Shown: piece after piece, positions 1 to 6,260 of the stretch
Numbering within the stretch: position 1 is the first letter of the stretch
Layout: every line of letters starts with the position of its first letter
Assembly: GCA_003222235.1 (NCBI GenBank)
Contig: QHVD01000005.1
Coordinates: 4,661-12,269 of the forward strand
DNA: 7,609 bases
From: Gemmatimonadota bacterium
Lineage (GTDB): Bacteria; Gemmatimonadota; Gemmatimonadetes; Gemmatimonadales; GWC2-71-9
Direction: 5' to 3'
Translations under genes and position numbers: made by a program
The notes under the pieces: model-generated
Seen by the model: the letters and a program-made list of their open reading frames with translations, nothing else
Databases searched by the model: none
What the model was told of the DNA's origin: nothing

Positions 1-1
1 C

Positions 2-763
2 GTGGACCTCTTCGCCGACGAGCACACCGGGATCTGGGTGGGTGTGCACTTCGGCAGCCGTGGCTTCGGGCACACCGTGGCCTCCGGCTTCCTGTCGCTG
101 TCGCAAGGGAAGCAGTGGGGCGAGCGCGTGCCCGAGGCCGAGGCGCTGCTCGCGCTCGAGCAGCCGCTCGGCCACGACTACTGGCACCTGATGACGCTCG
201 CCGGCCGGTACGCGTACGCCGGGCGGGAGTGGGTGGCGCGTAAGGTCGTCGAGATTCTCGGTGGCGAGGAGCTGGAGTTGGTGCACAACCACCACAACTT
301 CGCTTGGAAGGAGACGCACGACGGCCAGGAATACGTGGTCGTCCGCAAGGGCGCCACGCCGGCGTTTCCGGGCCAGAAGGGGTTCGTCGGGGGCTCGATG
401 GGCGACGACGCGGTGATCGTCGAGGGCGCACGCCACGATTCGGAGCTGCAGCGCGCGTCGCTGTACTCGACGGTGCACGGCGCGGGTCGCGTAATGTCGC
501 GTACCGAAGCGCGCGGCAAGGTGAACCGGAAGACCGGCGCAGTGATTCGGCCGGGCAAGGTGTCGTGGGAGATGCTGCGCGAGTGGGTCGGTGGTAAGGG
601 CGTCATTCTGCGCGGCGGCGGGCTCGACGAGTCGCCGCACGCATACCGGCGGCTGCCGGACGTGCTGGCGGCGCAGGGCGACACCGTCACGGTGCTGCAC
701 ACGCTCACGCCCGTCGTCGTCGTGATGGCGGGTGAGAACGAGTTCGATCCGTACAAGGATTAG
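2..763 (+). CDS. rtcB: RtcB-type 3'-phosphate RNA ligase, 5' part missing
   Basis: This is the C-terminal part (253 residues visible) of RtcB, the Mn2+- and GTP-dependent ligase that joins RNA 2',3'-cyclic phosphate or 3'-phosphate ends to 5'-OH ends in tRNA splicing and RNA repair. Family signatures appear in order: HFGSRGFGH at visible residues 16-24 (metal-binding His of the HxGSRGxGH motif), HNHHNFAWKE at 95-104 (a further metal-ligand HN), RKGATPA at 115-121, GGSMG at 130-134, STVHGAGRVMSR at 156-167 and GGGLDESPHAYRR at 205-217. His159 in HGAGR is the position guanylylated in characterised RtcB proteins. The frame is open to the left edge, so the GTG at 2 is internal and the N-terminal metal-binding Cys region lies outside the window. 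The C-terminus looks complete. No archease or RNA-repair partner is visible nearby. Identification is firm; the specific RNA substrate is unknown. Confidence 0.95.
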   Translation: MDLFADEHTGIWVGVHFGSRGFGHTVASGFLSLSQGKQWGERVPEAEALLALEQPLGHDYWHLMTLAGRYAYAGREWVARKVVEILGGEELELVHNHHNFAWKETHDGQEYVVVRKGATPAFPGQKGFVGGSMGDDAVIVEGARHDSELQRASLYSTVHGAGRVMSRTEARGKVNRKTGAVIRPGKVSWEMLREWVGGKGVILRGGGLDESPHAYRRLPDVLAAQGDTVTVLHTLTPVVVVMAGENEFDPYKD

Positions 764-843
764 CAAGACCACGGGTGGTGAAGACTTCGGATACTTCGCT
801 CTGGGGGTATGTTGACGACGGACCATTGTCTTCCACCTACGGT

Positions 844-1029
844 ATGCCCATGAGAGTCTACGTAATTACTACCGGCGTCATCTTCGGCCTGCTCGTCGTG
901 GCTCATCTCTGGCGGATGGTTGCCGAGCCGCATCTCGCGACCGACCCTGGTTACCTCGTCATTACGCTCGCGGCGGCGCTCCTCGGCCTCTGGGCCGGGC
1001 TCCTGCTACGACGCTCCCCGTCGCCCTGA
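844..1029 (+). CDS. Small two-helix membrane protein of unknown function
   Basis: A 61-residue hydrophobic protein. The first helix covers about residues 5-21 (YVITTGVIFGLLVVAHL). A short polar loop with WRMVAEPHLATDP follows, then a second helix at about 38-55 (LVITLAAALLGLWAGLLL), and it ends in RRSPSP. This suggests an inner-membrane hairpin with a positively charged cytoplasmic tail. The start is uncertain: ATG at 844 and ATG at 850 (giving MRVYV) are equally plausible, and neither has a clear Shine-Dalgarno sequence. An in-frame GTG at 775 would add a polar 23-residue leader that fits the membrane protein poorly. I do not recognise a characterised family. It lies about 80 bp after rtcB on the same strand and could be co-transcribed, but nothing in the sequence links their functions. 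Confidence 0.6.
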   Translation: MPMRVYVITTGVIFGLLVVAHLWRMVAEPHLATDPGYLVITLAAALLGLWAGLLLRRSPSP

Positions 1030-1053
1030 CCGACCGGAGGTCCAGTGTGAGTT

Positions 1054-1078
1054 CCCCCTCTCCGGAAGGGAGAGGGGG
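1054..1078. repeat. GC-rich hairpin repeat between convergent genes
   Basis: A perfect 10-bp inverted repeat, CCCCCTCTCC (1054-1063) and GGAGAGGGGG (1069-1078), with the 5-nt loop GGAAG. It is followed by CTAGGGGGTGAAG. It sits in the 100-bp gap between the end of the small membrane protein gene and the stop of the serine hydrolase gene, where a bidirectional terminator would be expected. There is no T-tract on either side, so it is not a canonical intrinsic terminator. The palindrome with its G-rich tail looks more like an interspersed REP-like repeat. The hairpin is seen directly; its role is inferred. Confidence 0.6.
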
Positions 1079-1129
1079 CTAGGGGGTGAAGACGGATGGC
1101 GAGGCACGAAGCGCTATCAACGGTAAGCG

Positions 1130-2017
1130 TTATGGGGCCCTTTCCTCGTACACCATCCGCGACAGGTCCGCGACCAGACTGTGGGCGACGCTGTCCTCCT
1201 TGATCCCGCCCGTGAGGACGACCAGCACATAGCTTCCGCCCCGGGGCGGGTGCACGATCGCGGCATCGTGGTATACGACCTCGCCGATCCACCCCGTCTT
1301 GTGCGCCACGCGAGTACCGGATGGGAGCCCCGCCGGGATCCCCTCGTTGAATTCCTGCCGGCCGAGGATGGCGAGCATCTCGGTGCACGATGCCGGCCTT
1401 GCCGCCCGGCCCTGCGCGATCGCGGCGAGCAGCACGCCCAGGTCCCGCGCCGTCGTCGTGTTGTTGAGGCCGGCCCGATAGGCCTTGCCGTCCTCCACGC
1501 CACGGAGCACCTGGATCGACCAGGCGCCGAGGGACCGGGCCGTCCCCTGGGCGCGCTCGGCGCCGACGCGCTCAATCAGGAGGTTGGTCGCGAGGTTGCT
1601 CGAGCGCGTGATCATCAGCTCGAGCAGCTCGCGCACCGATGCCTTGCCGCCTAGCCGCAAGTACAGCGTGCTGTCCGAGTCGTCGGCCCTGTCCACGTCG
1701 AACGGCGAGCCGTCGAGGAGCGACGGGAACGTCGCGTGGACCGGGAGCGAGTCGTCAAGCCGCAACAGCCCGGCGTCCGCGTCCCGGAAGATCTGGATCA
1801 TCACCGGCACCTTCATCGTGCTCGCCGCATGGAGGCGCAGGTTCGCGCCGATGAGGATCGAGTCGGGACGCGTGAGGTTGTGGTAATAGAGACCGACCGC
1901 CGTGGCGGGCGCCCGGGCGATTCGCCCCGCGAGCTCGTCGCGCAAGAGGCCCAGGCTCTGGGCTTCGGCGGAAGCAAGCGGCAGCAGGCCGAGCAACGCG
2001 AAGCGAAGGCCGAACAG
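1130..2017 (-). CDS. Secreted class A beta-lactamase-like serine hydrolase
   Basis: A 295-residue exported protein of the penicillin-recognising serine hydrolase fold. Counting from CTG at 2017, the N-terminus FGLRFALLGLLPLASAEAQS reads as a signal peptide with likely cleavage after ASA or AEA. The nucleophile motif is STMK at 66-69 (HAASTMKVPVM). An SSN triad at 139-141 (TRSSNLATNLL) matches the class A SDN element, and HKTGW at 239-243 is the KTG motif. The omega-loop segment GVEDGKAYRAGLNNTTTARDL (from about 173) keeps a Glu and the TTTA but not the textbook ExxLN, so efficient beta-lactam hydrolysis is not assured. It may be a carboxypeptidase, esterase or unassigned beta-lactamase-family protein. 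A TAA lies directly upstream of the CTG, so the only other nearby start is TTG at 1996, which would lose the charged end of the signal peptide. It is divergent from kgd, with 14 nt between start codons. Confidence 0.85.
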   Translation of the reverse strand: MFGLRFALLGLLPLASAEAQSLGLLRDELAGRIARAPATAVGLYYHNLTRPDSILIGANLRLHAASTMKVPVMIQIFRDADAGLLRLDDSLPVHATFPSLLDGSPFDVDRADDSDSTLYLRLGGKASVRELLELMITRSSNLATNLLIERVGAERAQGTARSLGAWSIQVLRGVEDGKAYRAGLNNTTTARDLGVLLAAIAQGRAARPASCTEMLAILGRQEFNEGIPAGLPSGTRVAHKTGWIGEVVYHDAAIVHPPRGGSYVLVVLTGGIKEDSVAHSLVADLSRMVYEERAP

Positions 2018-2026
2018 TTAGATTTT

Positions 2027-2031
2027 CCTCC
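2027..2031 (-). promoter_or_regulatory. Shine-Dalgarno GGAGG supporting the CTG start
   Basis: On the minus strand GGAGG is followed by nine bases (AAAATCTAA) and then CTG at 2017-2015. This is a normal ribosome-binding spacing. It points to the CTG as start codon of the serine hydrolase, because the TTG at 1996 would be 30 nt away. The motif directly abuts the GTG start codon of kgd on the other strand. Confidence 0.6.
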
Positions 2032-5000
2032 GTGAGCGAATTCGTCTTCGGCACCCACAACGCCGCCTTCGTGCAGGTGATGTACGAGCAGTACCTGCGC
2101 GATCCCGCCTCGGTCGGAGAAGAATGGCGCAACCTGTTCGATAACGGCAAGGTCGCTGAGCTTCCCGTGATCCCAGCGAGCCGCGAGGAAGTGCAGCGGG
2201 ACACGGGACACGGAACGCGGGAAACGGAGCCCCGGGGGGCCGCCGGCACCACGTCTCCCGTTTCCCGTGTCCCGTCTCCCGGCCTTACGCCGATCACCGG
2301 TCCCGCCGCCCGCCTCGTGCAGAACATGACGGACTCGCTGTCCGTCCCGACCGCGACATCGTTCCGAGAGATTAGGGTCGAGGTGCTGGACGCCCGGCGC
2401 CGGGAGCTCAATGCGCAACTCGCCGCGAGCGGGAAGAAGGTCTCCTACACCCATCTTATCGGCTACGCGATCGTGCAGGCGGCGCGCCAGTTCCCCGTGA
2501 TGACGCATGCCTTCCAGGAGGTGGATGGCAAGCCGCACCGACTCGATCCAGGGGGCGTGAACCTCGGTCTCGCGGTGGACGTGGAGAAGAAGGACGGGAG
2601 CCGCGCGCTCGTCGTTCCGGTCATCAAGCGGGCCGACCGGCTGAGCTTCGCCGAGTTCCGCACAAACTATGAGATGCTGGTCGACAAGGCGCGAGCCAAC
2701 AAGCTCGTTCCCGACGACTTTGCCGGCGCTACGATCACGCTCACCAACCCCGGAACGATCGGCACCATCGCGTCGGTGCCGCGCCTGATGAGGGGCCAGG
2801 GCTCGATCATCGCCACGGGTGCGATCCGCGACGCCGCGCCCGGCAAGACCATGATGATCACGAGCACCTACGACCACCGCATCGTCCAGGGGGCGGAGTC
2901 GGGGATGTTTCTCCGGGCGCTCGATGCGATGCTCCAGGGAGGAGACGGGTTCTACGAGCAAGTCTTGGAGAGCCTGGGACTACCGGGAGGCGGGATGCGG
3001 GATGCGGGAAGTGGGGTGGCACCGGCGCCCACGCACCTCCCATCCCGCATCACGCATCCCGAAGACTTGCGTCACCTCGCGGCCGCGATGTCGCTGGTCA
3101 AGGCGTTCCGCCACTTCGGGCACATGGCGGCGCGCCTCGACCCGCTCGGCTCGGAGCCCCCCGGCGACCCGGCGCTCGATCCGGGCCAGCTCGGCCTGAC
3201 CCCCGAGATCATGGCCAGGATCCCGGCCGAGGTACTGCGGATCTACGTCCCGGGAAGGACGCTCGCCGAGGCGTACCCCGAGCTGCACAAGACGTACTGT
3301 GGCACGATCGCCTACGAGGTCGAGCACATCGGTAGCCACCAGGAGCGCCTGTGGCTGCGTCAGGTCATCGAATCCGGCCAGCACAAGCAGCCGCGCACTG
3401 TGGAACAGAAGCGCAAGATCCTCGCCCGGCTCACACAGGTCGAAACGCTCGAGCGCTTCCTCCACAAAGCCTACCTCGGCCAGAAGCGGTTCTCGATCGA
3501 GGGGCTCGACGTGCTCGTGCCGATGCTCGACGAGACGATCGAGCTGTGCGGTGCGAGCGGCGCGCGGCGGGTGGTGCTCGGGATGGCGCACCGGGGGCGG
3601 CTGAACGTGCTCGCCCACATCGTCGGGCTCTCGTACGAGACGATCTTTGCCGAGTTCGAGGGCGGGCGGCCCGTGGAAGAGACCCTGACGCCCGAGGGGG
3701 GTACGGGCGACGTGAAGTACCACCACGGTGCGGATGGCGTCTACCAGACGGCGTCCGGCAAGCCGGTCAACGTCACCCTCACGCCGAACCCGAGCCACCT
3801 AGAGGCGGTGAACCCGGTGGTCGAGGGCCGGGCGCGCGCCAACCAGACCAACCGCCGCGGCAAGGACGCGATCCACGACGGAACGGTGGCGGTACCGCTG
3901 CTGATCCATGGTGACGCGTCCTTCGCCGCGCAGGGAGTCGTGGCCGAGACGTTCAACCTCGCCCGGCTCAAAGGCTACTCGACGGGCGGGACGATTCACC
4001 TCATTGCGAACAACCAGCTCGGTTTCACGACCGACCCCAGGGAGGCCCGCTCCACCGACTACGCGAGCGACCTCGCCAAGGGCTTCGATGCGCCGATCAT
4101 CCACGTGAACGCCGATGATCCCGAGGCGTGCCTTGCGGCGGCGCGGCTCGCCGTGATGTACCGCGACAAGTTCCACGGCGACGTGGTGATCGACCTCGTG
4201 GGTTACCGCCGGCACGGGCACAACGAGGGCGACGAGCCGGCGTATACGCAGCCGGTCATGTACGAGCGGATCAGGCAGACGCCGACCGTGCGCCAGCGCT
4301 ATGCCGAGCAGCTCGCGCGAGAGGGGGCTCTGGCTGTCGCCGAGGCGGACGCCGAAGCGGAGCGCCTCTACCAACGGCTCGCCGAGATCGGGCAGTCCCT
4401 GAAAGCGCACCTCTCCGAGGAATCGAGGGGAGAGGAGCCGCAGCGCATGTCCGGCGGCCGCCCCGGGATCGCGGAGCCCGACACGCGGGTCGCGCCGCAA
4501 TTGCTCTCCAGCTTGAACGAGCAGCTGCTCGCCGTGCCTGCGGGGTTCACCATCAACCCCAAGCTCCAGAAGCAGCTCGAGCGGCGGCGCGCCGCGCTGA
4601 CGCAAGGCGCGATCGAGTGGGCGCACGCCGAGGCGCTCGCGTTCGCCTCGCTGCTGGCCGAAGGGACCGCGATCCGGCTCACCGGGCAGGACACCGAGCG
4701 GGGCACATTCAGCCAGCGGCACCTGGTGTTGCACGATGCCGCCGACGGCCGCCGCTACGCGCCCATCCAGAGCCTCGCCAGCGCGCGGGCGCCGTTCGAG
4801 CTGCACAACAGCCCGCTTTCCGAGTTCGCGTGCCTCGGGTTCGAGTACGGCTATGCCGCTGCGGCCCCCGAAGTGCTGGTGCTCTGGGAAGCGCAGTTCG
4901 GTGACTTCACGAATGCCGCCGAAGTGATCATCGACCAGTTCATCATCGCGGGGCTCGCCAAGTGGGGCCAGACCTCCCGGCTGACGCTGCTCCTCCCGCA

Positions 5001-5640
5001 CGGCTACGAGGGCCAGGGCCCCGAGCACTCGAGCGCCCGGATCGAGCGCTTCCTCGCCCTCGGCGCCGATGGGAACATCCGCATCGCTAACTGCTCGACC
5101 CCGGCGCAGTACTTCCACCTGCTGCGACGCCAGGCCCGCCACGCCGAGATGCGGCCGCTGGTCCTGTTCACACCCAAGAGCCTGCTGCGGCTGCCGCAGG
5201 CGAGCTCCCGGCTCGAGGACCTCGCGGCCGGACCGTTCCGGCCGGTGATCGACGACCCTGAGGGACAATCCCGCCGCGACGCCGCGCGCCTCGTGTTGTG
5301 CAGCGGCAAGGTGTACTACGATCTCGTGCTCTCGCCCGAGCGCCCCCAGGCCTCCCACGTCGCCGTCGGGCGCGTGGAGCTGCTCTATCCCTTCCCAGCC
5401 GCCGAGGTGGCCGAGCTGCTGAAACGCTACACCAAGATCACGGAGATCGTCTGGGTGCAGGAAGAGCCGCGCAACATGGGACCGCAGAAGTTCATGCTGC
5501 CGTACCTGCGTGAGCTCGTCGGTCCGGGTGTGACGGTGCGCGATATCGGCCGGCCCGAGCGGTCGAGCCCGGCGGAAGGTTACCCCGCCGCGCACCAGGC
5601 CGAGCAGGCGAGGATCGTCGCGGCGGCGTTCGCCGACTAG
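2032..5640 (+). CDS. kgd: 2-oxoglutarate dehydrogenase/decarboxylase E1 with fused E2 succinyltransferase domain
   Basis: A 1202-residue enzyme of the mycobacterial Kgd/corynebacterial OdhA type, which decarboxylates 2-oxoglutarate with thiamine diphosphate in the TCA cycle. Residues 1-45 (FVQVMYEQYLRDPASVGEEWRNLF) are the conserved N-terminal segment. Residues about 91-312 are an acyltransferase domain with the catalytic TYDHRIVQGAESG (His282); no lipoyl domain is present, so a lipoylated partner is needed for full dehydrogenase activity. The E1 part starts near 345. It shows GMAHRGRLN (517-525), NPSHLEAVNP (586-595), HGDASF (626-631) with NNQLGF (660-665) as the thiamine-diphosphate/Mg site, RRHGHNEGDEP (726-736), TGQDTERGTFSQRH (884-897) and LLPHGYEGQGPEHSSARIERF. 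The C-terminus (AEQARIVAAAFAD) looks native. The GTG start has no Shine-Dalgarno; translation may be leaderless or inefficient, but MSEFVFGTHNAAFV fits the family. Residues 56-83 and about 318-343 are encoded by palindromic repeats. No sdhB, lpd or separate sucB is in the window. Confidence 0.96.
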   Translation: MSEFVFGTHNAAFVQVMYEQYLRDPASVGEEWRNLFDNGKVAELPVIPASREEVQRDTGHGTRETEPRGAAGTTSPVSRVPSPGLTPITGPAARLVQNMTDSLSVPTATSFREIRVEVLDARRRELNAQLAASGKKVSYTHLIGYAIVQAARQFPVMTHAFQEVDGKPHRLDPGGVNLGLAVDVEKKDGSRALVVPVIKRADRLSFAEFRTNYEMLVDKARANKLVPDDFAGATITLTNPGTIGTIASVPRLMRGQGSIIATGAIRDAAPGKTMMITSTYDHRIVQGAESGMFLRALDAMLQGGDGFYEQVLESLGLPGGGMRDAGSGVAPAPTHLPSRITHPEDLRHLAAAMSLVKAFRHFGHMAARLDPLGSEPPGDPALDPGQLGLTPEIMARIPAEVLRIYVPGRTLAEAYPELHKTYCGTIAYEVEHIGSHQERLWLRQVIESGQHKQPRTVEQKRKILARLTQVETLERFLHKAYLGQKRFSIEGLDVLVPMLDETIELCGASGARRVVLGMAHRGRLNVLAHIVGLSYETIFAEFEGGRPVEETLTPEGGTGDVKYHHGADGVYQTASGKPVNVTLTPNPSHLEAVNPVVEGRARANQTNRRGKDAIHDGTVAVPLLIHGDASFAAQGVVAETFNLARLKGYSTGGTIHLIANNQLGFTTDPREARSTDYASDLAKGFDAPIIHVNADDPEACLAAARLAVMYRDKFHGDVVIDLVGYRRHGHNEGDEPAYTQPVMYERIRQTPTVRQRYAEQLAREGALAVAEADAEAERLYQRLAEIGQSLKAHLSEESRGEEPQRMSGGRPGIAEPDTRVAPQLLSSLNEQLLAVPAGFTINPKLQKQLERRRAALTQGAIEWAHAEALAFASLLAEGTAIRLTGQDTERGTFSQRHLVLHDAADGRRYAPIQSLASARAPFELHNSPLSEFACLGFEYGYAAAAPEVLVLWEAQFGDFTNAAEVIIDQFIIAGLAKWGQTSRLTLLLPHGYEGQGPEHSSARIERFLALGADGNIRIANCSTPAQYFHLLRRQARHAEMRPLVLFTPKSLLRLPQASSRLEDLAAGPFRPVIDDPEGQSRRDAARLVLCSGKVYYDLVLSPERPQASHVAVGRVELLYPFPAAEVAELLKRYTKITEIVWVQEEPRNMGPQKFMLPYLRELVGPGVTVRDIGRPERSSPAEGYPAAHQAEQARIVAAAFAD
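2198..2280. repeat. In-frame palindromic heptamer-repeat element, copy 1 (in kgd)
   Basis: The left arm is a run of 7-nt units: GGGACAC (2198), GGGACAC (2205), GGAACGC (2212), GGGAAAC (2219) and a degenerate GGAGCCC (2226). The right arm is the same type reversed: GTCTCCC (2253), GTTTCCC (2260), GTGTCCC (2267), GTCTCCC (2274). Positions 2198-2213 pair with 2265-2280 with one mismatch. The element stays in the kgd reading frame and encodes a polar, low-complexity stretch (residues 56-83, containing RDTGHGTRETEP and TSPVSRVPSP) between the N-terminal segment and the acyltransferase domain. In mycobacterial Kgd this linker is Pro/Ala-rich. Confidence 0.8.
2985..3060. repeat. In-frame palindromic heptamer-repeat element, copy 2 (in kgd)
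   Basis: The left arm is heptamers GGGAGGC (2985), GGGATGC (2992), GGGATGC (2999), GGGAAGT (3006) and a degenerate GGGGTGG (3013). The right arm holds the complementary units CCATCCC (3040), GCATCAC (3047) and GCATCCC (3054). Positions 2991-3009 pair with 3043-3061 at 18 of 19 positions, with a 33-nt loop. The element is in frame and encodes GGGMRDAGSGVAPAPT then HLPSRITHP, exactly at the junction between the acyltransferase domain and the E1 part of kgd. The units differ from copy 1 at the variable positions (TG instead of CA, AA or GA) but share the GGGANNC pattern and palindromic architecture. Confidence 0.8.
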
Positions 5641-5741
5641 TGCCGTTCCAACTTTCCGGGACTAGTCGCAGAACGGGGATGGTCGTGACCAAAAGAGCTC
5701 ATTCGGCGAAGGGGAACTACGCGCAAAAAGTTGGAACGGCA
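5641..5741. mobile_element. 101-bp MITE-like element with 15-bp terminal inverted repeats and CTAG duplication
   Basis: The ends are perfect 15-bp inverted repeats: TGCCGTTCCAACTTT at 5641-5655 and its complement at 5727-5741. Both ends are flanked by CTAG (5637-5640 and 5742-5745), which fits a 4-bp target duplication of YTAR type, as known for IS5-group and IS701-family elements. CTAG is self-complementary, so it also extends the inverted repeat to 19 bp. The 71-bp interior has no ORF, so the element would be non-autonomous. It lies exactly between two convergent stop codons and might also fold in the transcripts and act in termination. Assignment to an IS family is inference; no matching transposase is in the window. 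Confidence 0.7.
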
Positions 5742-6260
5742 CTAGAACCCGATGCGGCGGCGCGGCGGGTCCACCTGCGCCATCAGCCTCCGAATCGCGA
5801 CGAACACCACGGCGAACCGCTTGTCGTACTTCTGCTCAAGCTCGTCGAGCTTGCGGGCGAGGTCACGGTGCGTCGCCAACAGCCGCCGCAGCCGGACGAA
5901 CGCCCGCATGATCGCGATGTTCACCTGAATCGCGCGGTCACTATGCAATACGCTCGACAGCATCGCGACTCCTTGCTCTGTGAATACGAACGGCCGATAC
6001 CGCCTTCCTCCGCGCCCTGCGTTTGAGGTGCCAAATTGGTACCTCAAAAGCGCGATTTCCTTGACTCTCAACTCGAACATGAAATCCGACGGGAAGCGCT
6101 CACGGTTCCGTCGCACAGCGCGGTTGAGCGTCTTTGTCACAACCCCGTACATCTCCGCCAGATCACTGTCGAGCATCACCTTCTCGCCACGGATTAAGAA
6201 GATCCGCCGCTCGACCCGTTCCACGAGCGCTGCCGAACGCGCCTTTGCGAGCCTGGTCAT
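5742..6260 (-). CDS. ORF6N domain-containing DNA-binding protein
   Basis: A 172-residue protein with an ORF6N domain, a module of phage antirepressor/KilA-N-like regulators also common as chromosomal genes. Residues 12-64 (ALVERVERRIFLIRGEKVMLDSDLAEMYGVVTKTLNRAVRRNRERFPSDFMFEL) carry the characteristic motif with LAEMYGV and RFPxDFMF. FVFTEQGVAMLSSVL at 91-105 is the second conserved block. Residues 110-160 form a charged, probably coiled-coil helix, and the chain ends PPRRRIGF. ATG at 6260 is chosen because the longer in-frame extension (to 6350) is not family-like and would overlap the Kelch gene; there is no clear Shine-Dalgarno. The stop codon is part of the CTAG next to the MITE-like element, so the C-terminus may have been shaped by that insertion. 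The gene is convergent with kgd and divergent from the Kelch gene. Regulatory targets are unknown and no other phage genes are present. Confidence 0.9.
   Translation of the reverse strand: MTRLAKARSAALVERVERRIFLIRGEKVMLDSDLAEMYGVVTKTLNRAVRRNRERFPSDFMFELRVKEIALLRYQFGTSNAGRGGRRYRPFVFTEQGVAMLSSVLHSDRAIQVNIAIMRAFVRLRRLLATHRDLARKLDELEQKYDKRFAVVFVAIRRLMAQVDPPRRRIGF

Noticed and set aside
775..843. GTG at 775 as start of the small membrane protein.
   Set aside because: The extra residues are polar and unlike the rest of the protein, and no ribosome-binding site precedes it. The ATG codons at 844 and 850 directly precede the first helix.
812..843. TTGACG at 812-817 as a -35 box for the small membrane protein gene.
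   Set aside because: No acceptable -10 hexamer occurs 16-18 bp downstream.
1130..2017. Calling the serine hydrolase an antibiotic-resistance gene.
   Set aside because: Core motifs show the fold, but the omega loop is atypical and the context is not a resistance island.
4410..4435. A 7-bp inverted repeat (CCTCTCC/GGAGAGG) in kgd as a third inserted palindrome.
   Set aside because: The stem is short, there is no heptamer periodicity, and mycobacterial Kgd also has a variable linker here of similar length.
3799..5595. A 598-codon open frame on the minus strand opposite kgd (and a 382-codon one at 1813-2961).
   Set aside because: It is antisense to a clearly conserved enzyme and its product is low-complexity and Arg/Gly/Leu-rich, as expected from a GC-rich shadow frame. 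No family motifs are visible.
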